Shown here: positions 17,707 through 26,346 of the stretch, piece by piece
Layout: every line of letters starts with the position of its first letter
Numbering within the stretch: position 1 is the stretch's first letter
DNA from: Moorena bouillonii PNG
GTDB lineage: Bacteria > Cyanobacteriota > Cyanobacteriia > Cyanobacteriales > Coleofasciculaceae
Assembly: GCF_001942495.1 (NCBI RefSeq)
Contig: NZ_MKZS01000001.1
Span: forward strand, 1,651,874-1,690,802
Length of the DNA stretch: 38,929 bases
Direction: 5' to 3'
Position numbers and translations under genes: made by a program
The notes under the pieces: generated by a model
What the model saw: only the letters and a program-made list of their open reading frames with translations
Told to the model about the DNA's origin: nothing
The model's database searches: none

Positions 17707-18915
17707 TCAACTTGTTGAAGGGACAGGCTGTGGGAAAGTGATCGAATCCCGGAGCAACTTACTAGCAGCTATAACTTCCTGTCTTGCCCATTGATCTGCT
17801 GCCAAGATATCGTCTAAGGAAGGATTGGAACAGTTATCAGCTTGGTGGCGATCGCATACAGATTCAATACAACGAGCAATATCCAAATAACCAATTTTCT
17901 CCTCTAGGAATAGGGCAACTGCCTGCTCATTCGCTGCATTCAATACCGCTGGCATCGACCCCCCAGCCCGACCAGCTGCATCAGCGATGTTCATACAGGG
18001 ATATTTCTGATGATCCGGTTCCCTAAAAGTCAAATTACCAGCTTTCACCAAATCTAGTGGTTCCCAATCGGTATAGATCCGTTCCGGCCATGAGAGGGAA
18101 TAGAGTAAAGGTAAGCGCATATCCGGCCAACCTAACTGAGCTAATACTGAGGTATCTTGTAGTTCAATCAGGGAGTGAATAATACTCTGGGGATGGATCA
18201 CAATGTCGATGTGGTCATAATCCATGCCAAACAGGAAGTGAGCCTCAATCACTTCCAATCCCTTATTCATCAGGGTGGCAGAGTCTACAGTAATTTTACG
18301 ACCCATTGACCAGTTGGGATGCTTCAGGGCATCAGCCACCTTCACTGAAGCTAACTTGTCCACGGACCAATCTCGGAAAGCCCCCCCAGATGCAGTTAGG
18401 ATAATCCGCCGCAATCCCCCTGCTGGCACTCCCTGAAGACACTGAAAAATTGCCGAATGTTCTGAGTCAGCTGGTAGCAGCTTAATACCATGTTTTTCCA
18501 CTAAGGGTAGTACCACTGGACCACCTGCAATTAGAGTTTCTTTATTCGCTAAAGCAATGTCTTTACCCGCTTCAATAGCAGCAATAGTAGGCAACAAACC
18601 CGCACAGCCGACAATGCCAGTAACTACAGCTTCGGCATCACCATAGCGTGCCACTTCTACCACTCCAGCTTCGCCCCCTAGGAGGATAGGTTGGGGGTCA
18701 AGGTCAGCAATTGCTGCTTTGAGTTCTGGCAATCTCTCTTGATGACGAATTGCGGCAATCATCGGTCGAAATTGCCGAATTTGAGCGGCTAACATTTCCA
18801 CATTGCGCCCAGCTGCCAATCCCACTAACTGGAATTGCTCGGGGTATTGATTAACAATATCGAGAGTTTGGGTACCTATAGACCCAGTGGAACCTAAGAG
18901 TGTAATTTTTTTCAC
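17707..18915 (-). CDS. dxr: 1-deoxy-D-xylulose 5-phosphate reductoisomerase
   Basis: Dxr (IspC) converts 1-deoxy-D-xylulose 5-phosphate to 2-C-methyl-D-erythritol 4-phosphate with NADPH, the committed step of the MEP isoprenoid pathway. Motifs in order: the NADPH-binding [45 protein letters not shown] (metal and substrate ligands), [31 protein letters not shown] and [12 protein letters not shown]. The GTG at 18915 places the Rossmann fold at residue 4 and gives 402 residues, close to the family norm. Extension to a TTG at 18960 would add 15 unusual residues. The ribosome binding site is weak for either start. Confidence 0.95.
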   Translation of the reverse strand: MKKITLLGSTGSIGTQTLDIVNQYPEQFQLVGLAAGRNVEMLAAQIRQFRPMIAAIRHQERLPELKAAIADLDPQPILLGGEAGVVEVARYGDAEAVVTGIVGCAGLLPTIAAIEAGKDIALANKETLIAGGPVVLPLVEKHGIKLLPADSEHSAIFQCLQGVPAGGLRRIILTASGGAFRDWSVDKLASVKVADALKHPNWSMGRKITVDSATLMNKGLEVIEAHFLFGMDYDHIDIVIHPQSIIHSLIELQDTSVLAQLGWPDMRLPLLYSLSWPERIYTDWEPLDLVKAGNLTFREPDHQKYPCMNIADAAGRAGGSMPAVLNAANEQAVALFLEEKIGYLDIARCIESVCDRHQADNCSNPSLDDILAADQWARQEVIAASKLLRDSITFPQPVPSTS

Positions 18916-19381
18916 AATTTTTTTATAATTACCAACAACTCCCCTATCATACCGGGGCAATGGGAAGCCTATAAGTCACTCAAGCCAATTAAAACGATTG
19001 GTAAAGTTTTCTTATGGTACTGGCAATTTGGCAACAAACCTTAGTGAATATGGGTTTTGATTAAGTTTTACCCCTATTGTCAGTGATAAGCAAGCCTTAT
19101 GTAGTCAATAACACAACGTAGACCGGATTCATGCGGCATCATATGGCCAACATGTATATATCGCAGTTTTCAATTGGTTGAGGTACAAAGTCCTGGGTTT
19201 TAGGGAATAGGGAGTAGGGAGTGGGGAGTACGAATCCCCCCTCCCCTCCTTAATAAGGACGGAATAAAATTGACAGTACCTCATAAGTATGAGGAACGCC
19301 ACAATTTATATATTCACAATTTATATATTTTGGCGTCTTACCTCTGAAAAGGTATTATCAGTAATTTGAGCAAAAGGTTGC
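18916..19381. other. Divergent intergenic region dxr / trans-sulfuration gene
   Basis: About 450 bp. It holds a G-rich stretch of GGGAGTAGGGAGTG-type repeats (near 19207), a 16-bp palindrome (19279-19294) and a tandem pair of CACAATTTATATATT (about 19300-19329). No gene was seen. Confidence 0.45.
19279..19294. promoter_or_regulatory. Perfect palindrome upstream of the trans-sulfuration gene
   Basis: CCTCATA-AG-TATGAGG, 7-bp arms with a 2-bp centre, about 90 bp before the start codon and six bases after a TTGACA hexamer (19270-19275, spanning the line break). This is a plausible operator; no regulator can be named. Confidence 0.4.
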
Positions 19382-20500
19382 ATGAAAATTGAGACACTGG
19401 CAGTGCATGCTGGCCATAATATTGACTCAGCCACAGGGGCAGTAGTGTCCCCAATTTATCTATCTACTACATTTGAACGTCAGCCAGACGGCAGCTACCC
19501 TCAGGGTTATAACTACAGTCGAGACAATAACCCGAATCGGGATAGTTTGGAGAAATGCCTGTCTAAATTGGAGGGTGGAGCAGCCGCCGCCGCTTTTTCT
19601 TCTGGTTCAGCAGCTACCTTGAGTATCTTCCAGGCTTTGTCCCCTGGAGACCATGTAGTTGCACCTGTAGATAGTTACACAGGAACTGGGTTTCTCTTGC
19701 GAGAAATTTTTCGCCCTTGGAATTTGGCGGTCACTTTTGTAGATATGGCTAATCCTACCAAAGTCATGGAGGCAGTTCAACCCAACACCAAGCTGATTTG
19801 GATAGAAACGCCTTCCAATCCAATGTTAAGGGTTACCGATATCAGCAAAATTGCCCATATTGCCCATAACCATAATGTCTATTGTGTTTGCGATAACACT
19901 TGGGCAACACCGATTAGCCAACGTCCATTGGAGTTGGGGGCAGATTTGGTTATCCACTCCACAACCAAGTATCTCGGTGGACACAGTGATGTCTTAGGAG
20001 GTGCCGTGATTACTAAGGTTAAGGATGAATTTTTTCACAAAATTAAAACAATTCAGATGGCTGGCGGTTCAGTAGCCGCCCCTTTCGACTGTTGGTTACT
20101 CCTGCGGAGCATTCAGACCTTACCCTACCGCATGAGAGCTCATTCAGAAAATGCCTTGAAGGTGGCACGGTTTTTAGAAGAACACTCCCAAGTAGAAGCT
20201 GTTCATTATCCCGGATTACCAAACCATCCAGGACATGGAATTGCTGCTGCTCAGATGAACCTGTTTGGGGGTATGATTTCTTTCCAAGTTAAAGGAAACA
20301 GGGAAGATGCCTTTGCCTTTACTGGCAAGGTTAAAGTATTTACACGAGCCACTAGCTTGGGTGGTGTCGAGAGTTTAGTCGAACATCGTGCTTCGATGGA
20401 ATTTCCTGGTACCCGAACCCCAGACAATCTGTTAAGGATGTCTGTTGGTCTTGAACATACTGATGATCTACTAGAAGATCTCGCCCAAGCTTTAGGTTAG
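19382..20500 (+). CDS. PLP-dependent trans-sulfuration enzyme (cystathionine gamma-synthase/lyase family)
   Basis: A 372-residue Cys/Met metabolism PLP enzyme of fold type I. Visible are the substrate-side YSRDNNPNRDSLEKCLSKLE, the PLP phosphate site FSSGSAATLSIF, WIETPSNPMLRV, the cofactor Asp in CVCDNTWATP, and the Schiff-base Lys196 in HSTTKYLGGHSDV. The C-terminal TSLGGVESLVEHRASM and MSVGLEHTDDLLEDL are also typical. The family makes or cleaves cystathionine, linking cysteine, homocysteine and methionine; synthase, beta-lyase and gamma-lyase activities cannot be separated by eye. ATG start. No sulfur genes are adjacent, though a desulfurase operon lies 10 kb away. Confidence 0.9.
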   Translation: MKIETLAVHAGHNIDSATGAVVSPIYLSTTFERQPDGSYPQGYNYSRDNNPNRDSLEKCLSKLEGGAAAAAFSSGSAATLSIFQALSPGDHVVAPVDSYTGTGFLLREIFRPWNLAVTFVDMANPTKVMEAVQPNTKLIWIETPSNPMLRVTDISKIAHIAHNHNVYCVCDNTWATPISQRPLELGADLVIHSTTKYLGGHSDVLGGAVITKVKDEFFHKIKTIQMAGGSVAAPFDCWLLLRSIQTLPYRMRAHSENALKVARFLEEHSQVEAVHYPGLPNHPGHGIAAAQMNLFGGMISFQVKGNREDAFAFTGKVKVFTRATSLGGVESLVEHRASMEFPGTRTPDNLLRMSVGLEHTDDLLEDLAQALG

Positions 20501-20733
20501 TCAGGAGCCGTTGCACATTTGTGGGATGTTACCATTTTTTGCACATAACTAAAAGTGGCTTATAGTCTACAGTTCAAACTTCCTTCGGCAAATAGGTACA
20601 TCATCCTGTTATTGTGCAACGCCAGTAAGGCAGAAGCATAATCCCATTACGAGGGGACGCACAAGTCGAAAGCCCCGCGTTTTTAAACCGGGGATGAAGA
20701 CTAGCAGCGACTTGAGTCGCCGTGAAAAAAATC

Positions 20734-20762
20734 TTGACTAGTACTTGACGCTTTTATATAAA
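20734..20762 (+). promoter_or_regulatory. Sigma-70-type promoter for tnpB
   Basis: TTGACT (20734-20739), 17-bp spacer, TATAAA (20757-20762). The start codon is 110 bp downstream, so the leader would contain the three GTTCGCGTAGCG repeats. Confidence 0.55.
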
Positions 20763-20784
20763 ATTGCTAGAGTAAAGACATATC

Positions 20785-20859
20785 GTTCGCGTAGCGCGAC
20801 CGTTCGCGTAGCGTGACCGTTGGTCAAGGTCGAGGAGGTCGAATTTCGTTCGCGTAGCG
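20785..20859 (+). repeat. Three GTTCGCGTAGCG repeats in the tnpB leader
   Basis: Exact copies at 20785-20796, 20802-20813 and 20848-20859, each followed by YGAYC-like bases. The same core is found at 13141. Confidence 0.85.
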
Positions 20860-20872
20860 TGATCTAAGGTCA

Positions 20873-22087
20873 ATGATCATTCTAGAGTTTAAAGCCAAGG
20901 GCAAAAAGTATCAATATTCAGCTATAGACGAAGCTATCCGGACAGTTAAGTTTATCCGAAATAGTTGTATTCGCCTGTGGTTAGACAACAAAGGGACAGG
21001 AAAAAGTGACCTTAGCCGGTACTCTAAAATACTAGCTAAAGAGTTTACCTTTGCTAATGAATTAAACTCTACCGCTCGTCAGGCTGCATCTGAGAGGGCA
21101 TGGTCATCGATTGTTCGCTTCTACGATAACTGCAAGAAAAAAGTTCCAGGCAAAAAGGGTTTTCCTAGATTCCAAAAGCGTGCTCGCTCTGTCGAGTACA
21201 AGAAGTCAGGATGGAAGTTATCTCCTGATAAAAAGTCGATAACGTTCACAGACAAAAAAGGGATTGGAAAGCTTAAGCTAAAGGGGACTTGGGACTTGTG
21301 GCGCTTCGACAAGAAGCAAATTAATCGGGTTCGGATAGTTAAACGAGCTGATGGGTACTATGTTCAATTTTGCGTTGCAGTTAACGTAAAAGAGGAAGTA
21401 GAGCACACAGGTGAAATGATTGGTCTGGATGTAGGACTCAAAGAGTTTTATACAGACTCCAATGGTCATTCTGAACCTAACCCCCAATTCTATAGAAAAG
21501 GGGAAAGACGTTTAAAATTTTATCAACGTCGGGTTTCCCGAAAAAAGAAAGGCTCATCCAACCGAAGAAAAGCGGTCAATATACTAGGTAGACAGCACCT
21601 TAAAATAAGTAGGCAGCGTGAAGAACATGCAAAGAGACTTGCACGTTGCGTAATCCGATCTAACGATCTGGTCGCCTACGAAGATTTAAGAGTTAAGAAT
21701 CTGGTAAAAAATCACTGTCTCGCCAAATCTATTAATGACGCTGGTTGGTATCAATTTAGGAAATGGTTGGAGCATTTTGGGATTAAGTTTGGCAGGATGA
21801 CTGTTGCAGTGAATCCTGCCTACACTAGCCAGAACTGTTCTGAATGCGGTGAAACTGTTAAAAAGTCCCTATCTACTAGGACTCATGTATGTGAATGTGG
21901 GTGTGAACTTGATAGAGACCACAATGCCGCTATCAACATCCGAAATCGAGCCATAAGTACGACGGGGCACGTCGGAACTTGGATTATTAATCCAAACGCT
22001 TCAGGAGATTTGGCCTCTACTGTCCTTGATTCCGGTCAGGTTCAGCAAGCCGAGTCATTGAGTGAAGAATCCCCGTCTCGCGATTAG
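20873..22087 (+). CDS. tnpB: TnpB, RNA-guided nuclease family of IS200/IS605 elements
   Basis: The 404-residue protein has an intact TnpB layout: an N-terminal helical/wedge region, the RuvC-I Asp186 in MIGLDVGLKE, RuvC-II Glu270 in VAYEDLRVKN, the zinc ribbon with Cys322 and Cys325 in NCSECG and further cysteines at 340-344 (VCECGC), and RuvC-III Asp349 in LDRDHNAAINI. Members tested elsewhere cut DNA next to a transposon-associated motif using an RNA from the element's 3' end. This copy looks complete and could be active, unlike the relic near 15,100-15,655. The start is the ATG in GTCAATGATC; no strong ribosome binding site is seen. Confidence 0.93.
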   Translation: MIILEFKAKGKKYQYSAIDEAIRTVKFIRNSCIRLWLDNKGTGKSDLSRYSKILAKEFTFANELNSTARQAASERAWSSIVRFYDNCKKKVPGKKGFPRFQKRARSVEYKKSGWKLSPDKKSITFTDKKGIGKLKLKGTWDLWRFDKKQINRVRIVKRADGYYVQFCVAVNVKEEVEHTGEMIGLDVGLKEFYTDSNGHSEPNPQFYRKGERRLKFYQRRVSRKKKGSSNRRKAVNILGRQHLKISRQREEHAKRLARCVIRSNDLVAYEDLRVKNLVKNHCLAKSINDAGWYQFRKWLEHFGIKFGRMTVAVNPAYTSQNCSECGETVKKSLSTRTHVCECGCELDRDHNAAINIRNRAISTTGHVGTWIINPNASGDLASTVLDSGQVQQAESLSEESPSRD

Positions 22088-22096
22088 CGGGGAGTG

Positions 22097-23734
22097 TCAA
22101 TAGTTTAGAGATTTATGAGGAGTTATCGATTCTCTAGCGGCAGCACTCACCCAATCAACGAAAAAAGTCAAAAAGACAAAACAAACCAGCGTCATGCCCA
22201 CACTCGGATAATCAAAGCTGCTCAGTTGTTCGGTCAACAATACCCCTAATCCTCCAGCTCCAACTAATCCTACAATGACTGTCTCCCGCATACACACCTC
22301 CCAGCGATAGAAAATATAAGCCAGAAAACGAGGTAAATTCATCGGGAATATCCCATAGAGAAACAAGAGTGCTCCTGGAGTTCCTTGTGCTTTTAAGGCT
22401 TCTAAGGGAGGCTTTTCCAAATTTTCATTTATTTCTGCCATCAACCTGCCAAGGATGCCTAGATTATGCAATCCTAGGGCGATCGCACCAGGTAAAACTC
22501 CCGGAAACATGACAAACATCACCACTAATGCCCAAATTGGGGCAGGAATAGCTCTGCCAAACATTAGTATGATCCTGGTGAATACTAGGATAGACCAGCC
22601 TTGTAAGGCAGCTAATCGCGAAGCTTTTGGACTGGGATTGAGCAATCCCCCTGGTAGCAAAAAATTATGGGCTGCTGGAAAAGACAGAACAATCCCTACA
22701 AGACCAGAACCAGCACTCGCCAGGACAGACATAACTAGAGTTTGTAGTGATAACTTCCACAGCTGCGACAAGGGGACAGCCTTAAAATCGAGGGGAAATG
22801 ATGCTTGGGCAATGTCACCCAAGAGTTTTTGAGTTCGGGGAGACCAAAACTTGCTAACATCAGGACTGACATACAAAAACCCCAAACAGCACAAAACCAC
22901 TAAAATTAAAACTACTCTCAAATTAATCCGGCGGCGCAAGATGACACTACTGATGTCAATCGCAGCGCTTAATAAAACTAGGGCATAGAAAAATGTCCAT
23001 AGTTGTTCGTAACGCAGAGACTGTAAACTCAGCAAGATCTCATAGCCCAAGCCACCAGCCCCAACCAGCCCCAGTACAGTAGCTGAACGAATGGAACACT
23101 CAAAGCGATAGAGGGTGTAGGACACGAGATTTGAAAAGGCTTGCGGAATGATACTGTAAAGAAAGGCCATCAAGGGGGACACGCCACTACTGAGTAATGC
23201 CATCAAAGCACCCCGGGGCGTTTCATCCAGAATTTCTGAGAAGACCTTCGCGACTATTGCCCCATAGGGAATGGCGATGGCCATAATGGCCGCCAGAGGA
23301 TCTAAACCCCAGATACTGACAAAAAAAATGCCCCAGATCATCTCATGAATTGCTCTGGGGAAGGCCAGCAGTCCCCGAATTCCCAGCCAGATGGGTTGTC
23401 GCAGAGTCCAGTGAGGCAAGACTGTCAACCACCAAACTTGGGAGGTGATAACTCCTGCCACCACGCCGAGCAAGATACTCAGAAAAGTGCCACAGGCGGC
23501 ATAAGCTAGGGTCGTGAGGGTAGCCTTCAGGGTCAGCTGCAGAAACTCAGGACTCACTTCGGGGTGCAAACTCGCCCGCAAGAATCGCAATAGTTGGTAA
23601 AATCCTCCCACATTAACAAGATCTTGCTCAAAGATACCAGCTTTAACAACCGCCATCCCGATAAAAATGACAAAACAAATTCCCCACAGCAGGCTGCGAT
23701 TCAGTAATGGTGGACGAGATAAACTTTGAGTCAT
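22097..23734 (-). CDS. ABC transporter permease, two PhnE-type domains fused
   Basis: The 545-residue membrane protein contains two consecutive PhnE-like permease modules. Each ends in the coupling sequence that contacts the ATPase: residues around 225 read RSATVLGLVGAGGLGYEIL, and near 505 RETVIVGLVGAGGLGVLLTE. Roughly ten to twelve hydrophobic helices are visible. Most phosphonate/phosphite-type systems use a single-module PhnE as a dimer; here both halves are on one chain. With the PhnC- and PhnD-like genes upstream it completes an oxyanion importer. Given the divergent selD, a selenium oxyanion is a reasonable substrate guess. The stop codon TGA (22097-22099) lies within the terminal bases of the adjacent IS605-type element. 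Confidence 0.9.
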   Translation of the reverse strand: MTQSLSRPPLLNRSLLWGICFVIFIGMAVVKAGIFEQDLVNVGGFYQLLRFLRASLHPEVSPEFLQLTLKATLTTLAYAACGTFLSILLGVVAGVITSQVWWLTVLPHWTLRQPIWLGIRGLLAFPRAIHEMIWGIFFVSIWGLDPLAAIMAIAIPYGAIVAKVFSEILDETPRGALMALLSSGVSPLMAFLYSIIPQAFSNLVSYTLYRFECSIRSATVLGLVGAGGLGYEILLSLQSLRYEQLWTFFYALVLLSAAIDISSVILRRRINLRVVLILVVLCCLGFLYVSPDVSKFWSPRTQKLLGDIAQASFPLDFKAVPLSQLWKLSLQTLVMSVLASAGSGLVGIVLSFPAAHNFLLPGGLLNPSPKASRLAALQGWSILVFTRIILMFGRAIPAPIWALVVMFVMFPGVLPGAIALGLHNLGILGRLMAEINENLEKPPLEALKAQGTPGALLFLYGIFPMNLPRFLAYIFYRWEVCMRETVIVGLVGAGGLGVLLTEQLSSFDYPSVGMTLVCFVFLTFFVDWVSAAARESITPHKSLNY

Positions 23735-24141
23735 CTAAGTTATTGCAACGGAAGTATATTAGTTTAATAGTATTTTGGTTTCAAGGGAACAGTGGATAAA
23801 GTAACAGGGAAAATAAAACGGGGAACAGGGAACACAAATATAGATTTATATAATACCATAACACCCTAAAACTAGAGGTTAATAGACGAAAAAAAAGAAA
23901 TAAATGGTAGTGTAAATAGGTAATAACTTAGCTTTAAGGTAGTCAAGATTTAGAAAATTAATAGAACTACTTGGGTCACGGTAATATCGTTGATTAAATT
24001 AAAGTTTAAATCATCATTTTTGGAACGTTTAGTTTGATTCATTTGAGTCGATTAAAGATGATTTATAGACCTCTAATGTGTTTTAATATTTACTCCAAGT
24101 GCTATAGGATTTGAGACGGAAATGTTCCTAAAAATTTCAAA
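23735..24141. other. Intergenic region phnC-phnE
   Basis: About 400 A/T-rich bases with short GGGAACAGG-type repeats near 23785-23840. No gene was recognised. The gap is long for genes of one operon, so an internal promoter is possible. Confidence 0.4.
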
Positions 24142-24909
24142 CTATACATTCATCAGATCAGTCTCTGTAGCATATAATTTGTCGATCATGCTCTGAGACA
24201 AAACCCCTGGAGGAACATCAAAGACAATCTTTCCCCGTTGCAATCCCACCAAGCGATCGCAATGACTGCAGGCGAATTCGATAGAATGCAGACTAGTTAC
24301 TAATGTCTTTCCCCCAGTTTCACTTATCTCCTTGAGCAAATCCATAATTTCCCGACTCATTTGCCTGTCCAGGTTAGAAATCGGTTCATCAGCAAGAATC
24401 ACCTCAGGATTTTGCACCAGCACTCTAGCTAAGGCAACCCTTTGTTGCTGTCCTCCAGACAGTTCCTCGGTTGGTGCATAAAGCTTTTCGGGAATTCCTA
24501 CCTGAGCTAAAGCCTTGAGAGCAGTGTCTACCTCTTGGGGAAACAATAAAGAAACAAGAGCTTTCATTAATGACCAGCGTCCTAAATGACCCGCATTAAC
24601 GTTATGAATCACCCGGAGGTTATTGACTAGATTGAACTGTTGGTAAACGGTGCCAAGGCGACGCTGCACCTGACGCAATTGGCGCGGGGAGATTCTAGCT
24701 AGATTACGACCTAAGACCCAGACTTCTCCTTGACTGGGGAGTAAAATGCCATTGAGCAGGCGGATCAAGGTACTTTTACCTGCACCACTCGCCCCCACTA
24801 GGGCAACTCGTTCCCCAGGATAAATCTTGAGGTTAAGGTTAGTCAATGCCCGAAACTGGCCAAATTGCTGGGATACCTGTTTGAGTTCAAAGATAGGAAT
24901 TTTAGTCAT
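24142..24909 (-). CDS. ABC transporter ATP-binding protein, PhnC-like
   Basis: A 255-residue ATPase of an oxyanion importer. Walker A is GASGAGKST (residues 39-47), the signature is LSGGQQQRVALAR, Walker B is VILADEP, and the switch His is in TSLHSIEFA. The GVVYQQ-like Q-loop reads LGTVYQQFNLV. The overall sequence belongs to the PhnC subgroup. It would power the fused permease encoded next and the lipoprotein PhnD encoded before. The start ATG lies 284 bp after the phnD stop, with a hairpin repeat (25031-25078) in between. Confidence 0.9.
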   Translation of the reverse strand: MTKIPIFELKQVSQQFGQFRALTNLNLKIYPGERVALVGASGAGKSTLIRLLNGILLPSQGEVWVLGRNLARISPRQLRQVQRRLGTVYQQFNLVNNLRVIHNVNAGHLGRWSLMKALVSLLFPQEVDTALKALAQVGIPEKLYAPTEELSGGQQQRVALARVLVQNPEVILADEPISNLDRQMSREIMDLLKEISETGGKTLVTSLHSIEFACSHCDRLVGLQRGKIVFDVPPGVLSQSMIDKLYATETDLMNV

Positions 24910-25030
24910 TGGTGATTAGTGATAAGCTCTTCAGCATTTGGCGTTGCTTAATATTGGAATGATTTTAAAAGTTTTTAGGTGCGCTTTCCGCATCTAATTA
25001 TTAAATTCGCCACGGGTCGCACCTGTGGAA

Positions 25031-25078
25031 TGGGCATCTTGCCTGTTCGGCGATCTTTTCTGGCTGGCAGGATGCCCA
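25031..25078. repeat. Dispersed TGGGCATCTTGCC hairpin repeat
   Basis: TGGGCATCTTGCC (25031-25043) pairs with GGCAGGATGCCCA (25066-25078) with one mismatch. The same TGGGCATCTTGCCTGT start occurs near 28779, so this is a dispersed repeat. It lies between phnD and phnC and might affect the transcript ratio. Confidence 0.6.
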
Positions 25079-25193
25079 CCCTACTCCTATTCAGCGCGAA
25101 GACTGACGCAACGCCACCTAAATTGCTCAAAGGGAACACGGAACAGCGGATAAAGAAACGGGGAATAACCAATTTAAATGCACATCAGCTTAT

Positions 25194-26114
25194 TTACTTA
25201 ATCTTGCCAATTTTCCGTCCAATTTTCTCAATTTGGGCATAGTTGTCATTTTTTGTAGAAATAAATTTAGTAGCTCCAAATAAGTCAAGAATTTCTTTTT
25301 GCTCGGGAACATTAGGATCTAGCTTTAATAAGGCGGCTTGAACCCGCTCGACAAAATCATCCCCGTAGCGTTCTTTGACTTTAGGATTAATGACCCAGTG
25401 ATAATCATAGTAAGCTGGAGTTCGCCAAATCAACTCTACTTTTTTTAAGTCCACATTTCCATCTGCAACGCGACTCTTCCAGACCTGTTCGTTCAAGGCT
25501 CCTACCTTGTAGCTCCCTGCCTCAACCAATTGAATCGTGGCATCGTGGGATTTGGAAAACCCAACTTCACCTTTAAAATCGTCTAAGGTTACCCCTGCTT
25601 GTTCGAGAAAATACTGGGGCATCAAGCGTCCAGAGGTAGATGACTCACTGCCAAAAGTTAAGGTATGACCTTTCAAAACTTTTAAATCTTTAATATCCTT
25701 AATCGGTTTTAGCCCGCTGCTTTTATTGGCGATAAAAACGGTGTGAAATTCAGCATCAATATCCCGTTGAGCGATCGCTTCAGCCTCTTCTACCTGTAAC
25801 CGTGCTTGAACCCCAGTCAGTCCACCAAACCAGACCAGATCCAAGTCCCCCACCCGAAAAGCTGTTACCGCTGCTGCATAGTCAATCACAGGCTTGTATT
25901 CTACCGGAACCTTTAACTCCGCTTCTAGGTAAGCTGCAAGCTTGCCGTAGAGTCGCTGTAACTTTTCAGGATCTTGATCGGGGATTGCTCCAGTGGTAAA
26001 AGATTGCACCTGAGCCCCATTTCCAGACGAGGATGTAGAATCGGAGCTAGGGGCACAGGCAGTAACCGGTAGTAATAGGACTAAAAGAAAACCTAGTAAG
26101 ATTTTTTTGTTCAT
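25194..26114 (-). CDS. PhnD-like substrate-binding lipoprotein, putative selenate/oxyanion type
   Basis: The 306-residue protein begins with a lipoprotein signal peptide and lipobox VTAC with the acylated Cys20, so it should sit on the outer face of the cytoplasmic membrane. The body matches phosphate/phosphite/phosphonate-binding proteins: AIPDQDPEKLQRLYGKLAAY, DLVWFGGLTGVQAR and the ligand-binding TFGSESSTSGRLMPQYF. One clade of this family, found beside selD, is described as putative selenate-binding. The next operon on the other side here is a selD fusion, which favours that clade; the ligand is not readable from sequence. The start ATG follows an AAGAAA stretch. The downstream genes are the matching ATPase and permease. 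Confidence 0.88.
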   Translation of the reverse strand: MNKKILLGFLLVLLLPVTACAPSSDSTSSSGNGAQVQSFTTGAIPDQDPEKLQRLYGKLAAYLEAELKVPVEYKPVIDYAAAVTAFRVGDLDLVWFGGLTGVQARLQVEEAEAIAQRDIDAEFHTVFIANKSSGLKPIKDIKDLKVLKGHTLTFGSESSTSGRLMPQYFLEQAGVTLDDFKGEVGFSKSHDATIQLVEAGSYKVGALNEQVWKSRVADGNVDLKKVELIWRTPAYYDYHWVINPKVKERYGDDFVERVQAALLKLDPNVPEQKEILDLFGATKFISTKNDNYAQIEKIGRKIGKIK

Positions 26115-26145
26115 TGTTTTTTTTCTTGATCATCAAACTGTGAAG

Positions 26146-26151
26146 ATTATA
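26146..26151 (-). promoter_or_regulatory. -10 box for the phnD-phnC-phnE genes
   Basis: A perfect TATAAT on the minus strand, 32 bp before the phnD start codon. The hexamer 17 bp upstream (TTCAAT) is a poor -35. The 232-bp divergent region up to selD probably holds control sites for both directions. Confidence 0.45.
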
Positions 26152-26346
26152 CTTTGGCTAAGGTAAAAATTGAATTTTTTTATCCCAGATTTCGCCGATC
26201 AAGTTGTATTATTAAAGTAATACGCTAATAATTCTGTGTAGCTTGGCGATTTTTTTTACCTATAAATAGTGAATTTGGCGCTATCGATGTTTGATCAGCC
26301 ACAGATAAAGCCTGATTATTACCTATGACACTGTCAAGTCTGGGAT

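Larger units (their letters stand above)
20660..22100 (+). mobile_element. IS200/IS605-type element carrying only tnpB
   Basis: The left end carries a hairpin CCCCG...CGGGG (about 20675-20694). The right end carries CCCCG (22071-22075) pairing with CGGGG (22088-22092), followed by the terminal AGTGTCAA, also seen on the relic at 15639-15650. Only tnpB is inside; no Y1 transposase gene is present, so mobilisation would need one in trans. The left boundary is approximate. The RNA guide of such elements is expected at the 3' end of tnpB, running into the flank from 22101 on. Confidence 0.65.

Noticed and set aside
22455-22832. 125-codon plus-strand frame within the permease gene
   Set aside because: It is antisense to a clearly coding transmembrane protein and has no start signal.
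22097-26114. Phosphonate uptake and degradation operon
   Set aside because: Only importer-type genes are present, with no C-P lyase or phosphonatase gene, and the divergent gene is selD. I prefer a selenium or general oxyanion role, without excluding phosphite or phosphonate.
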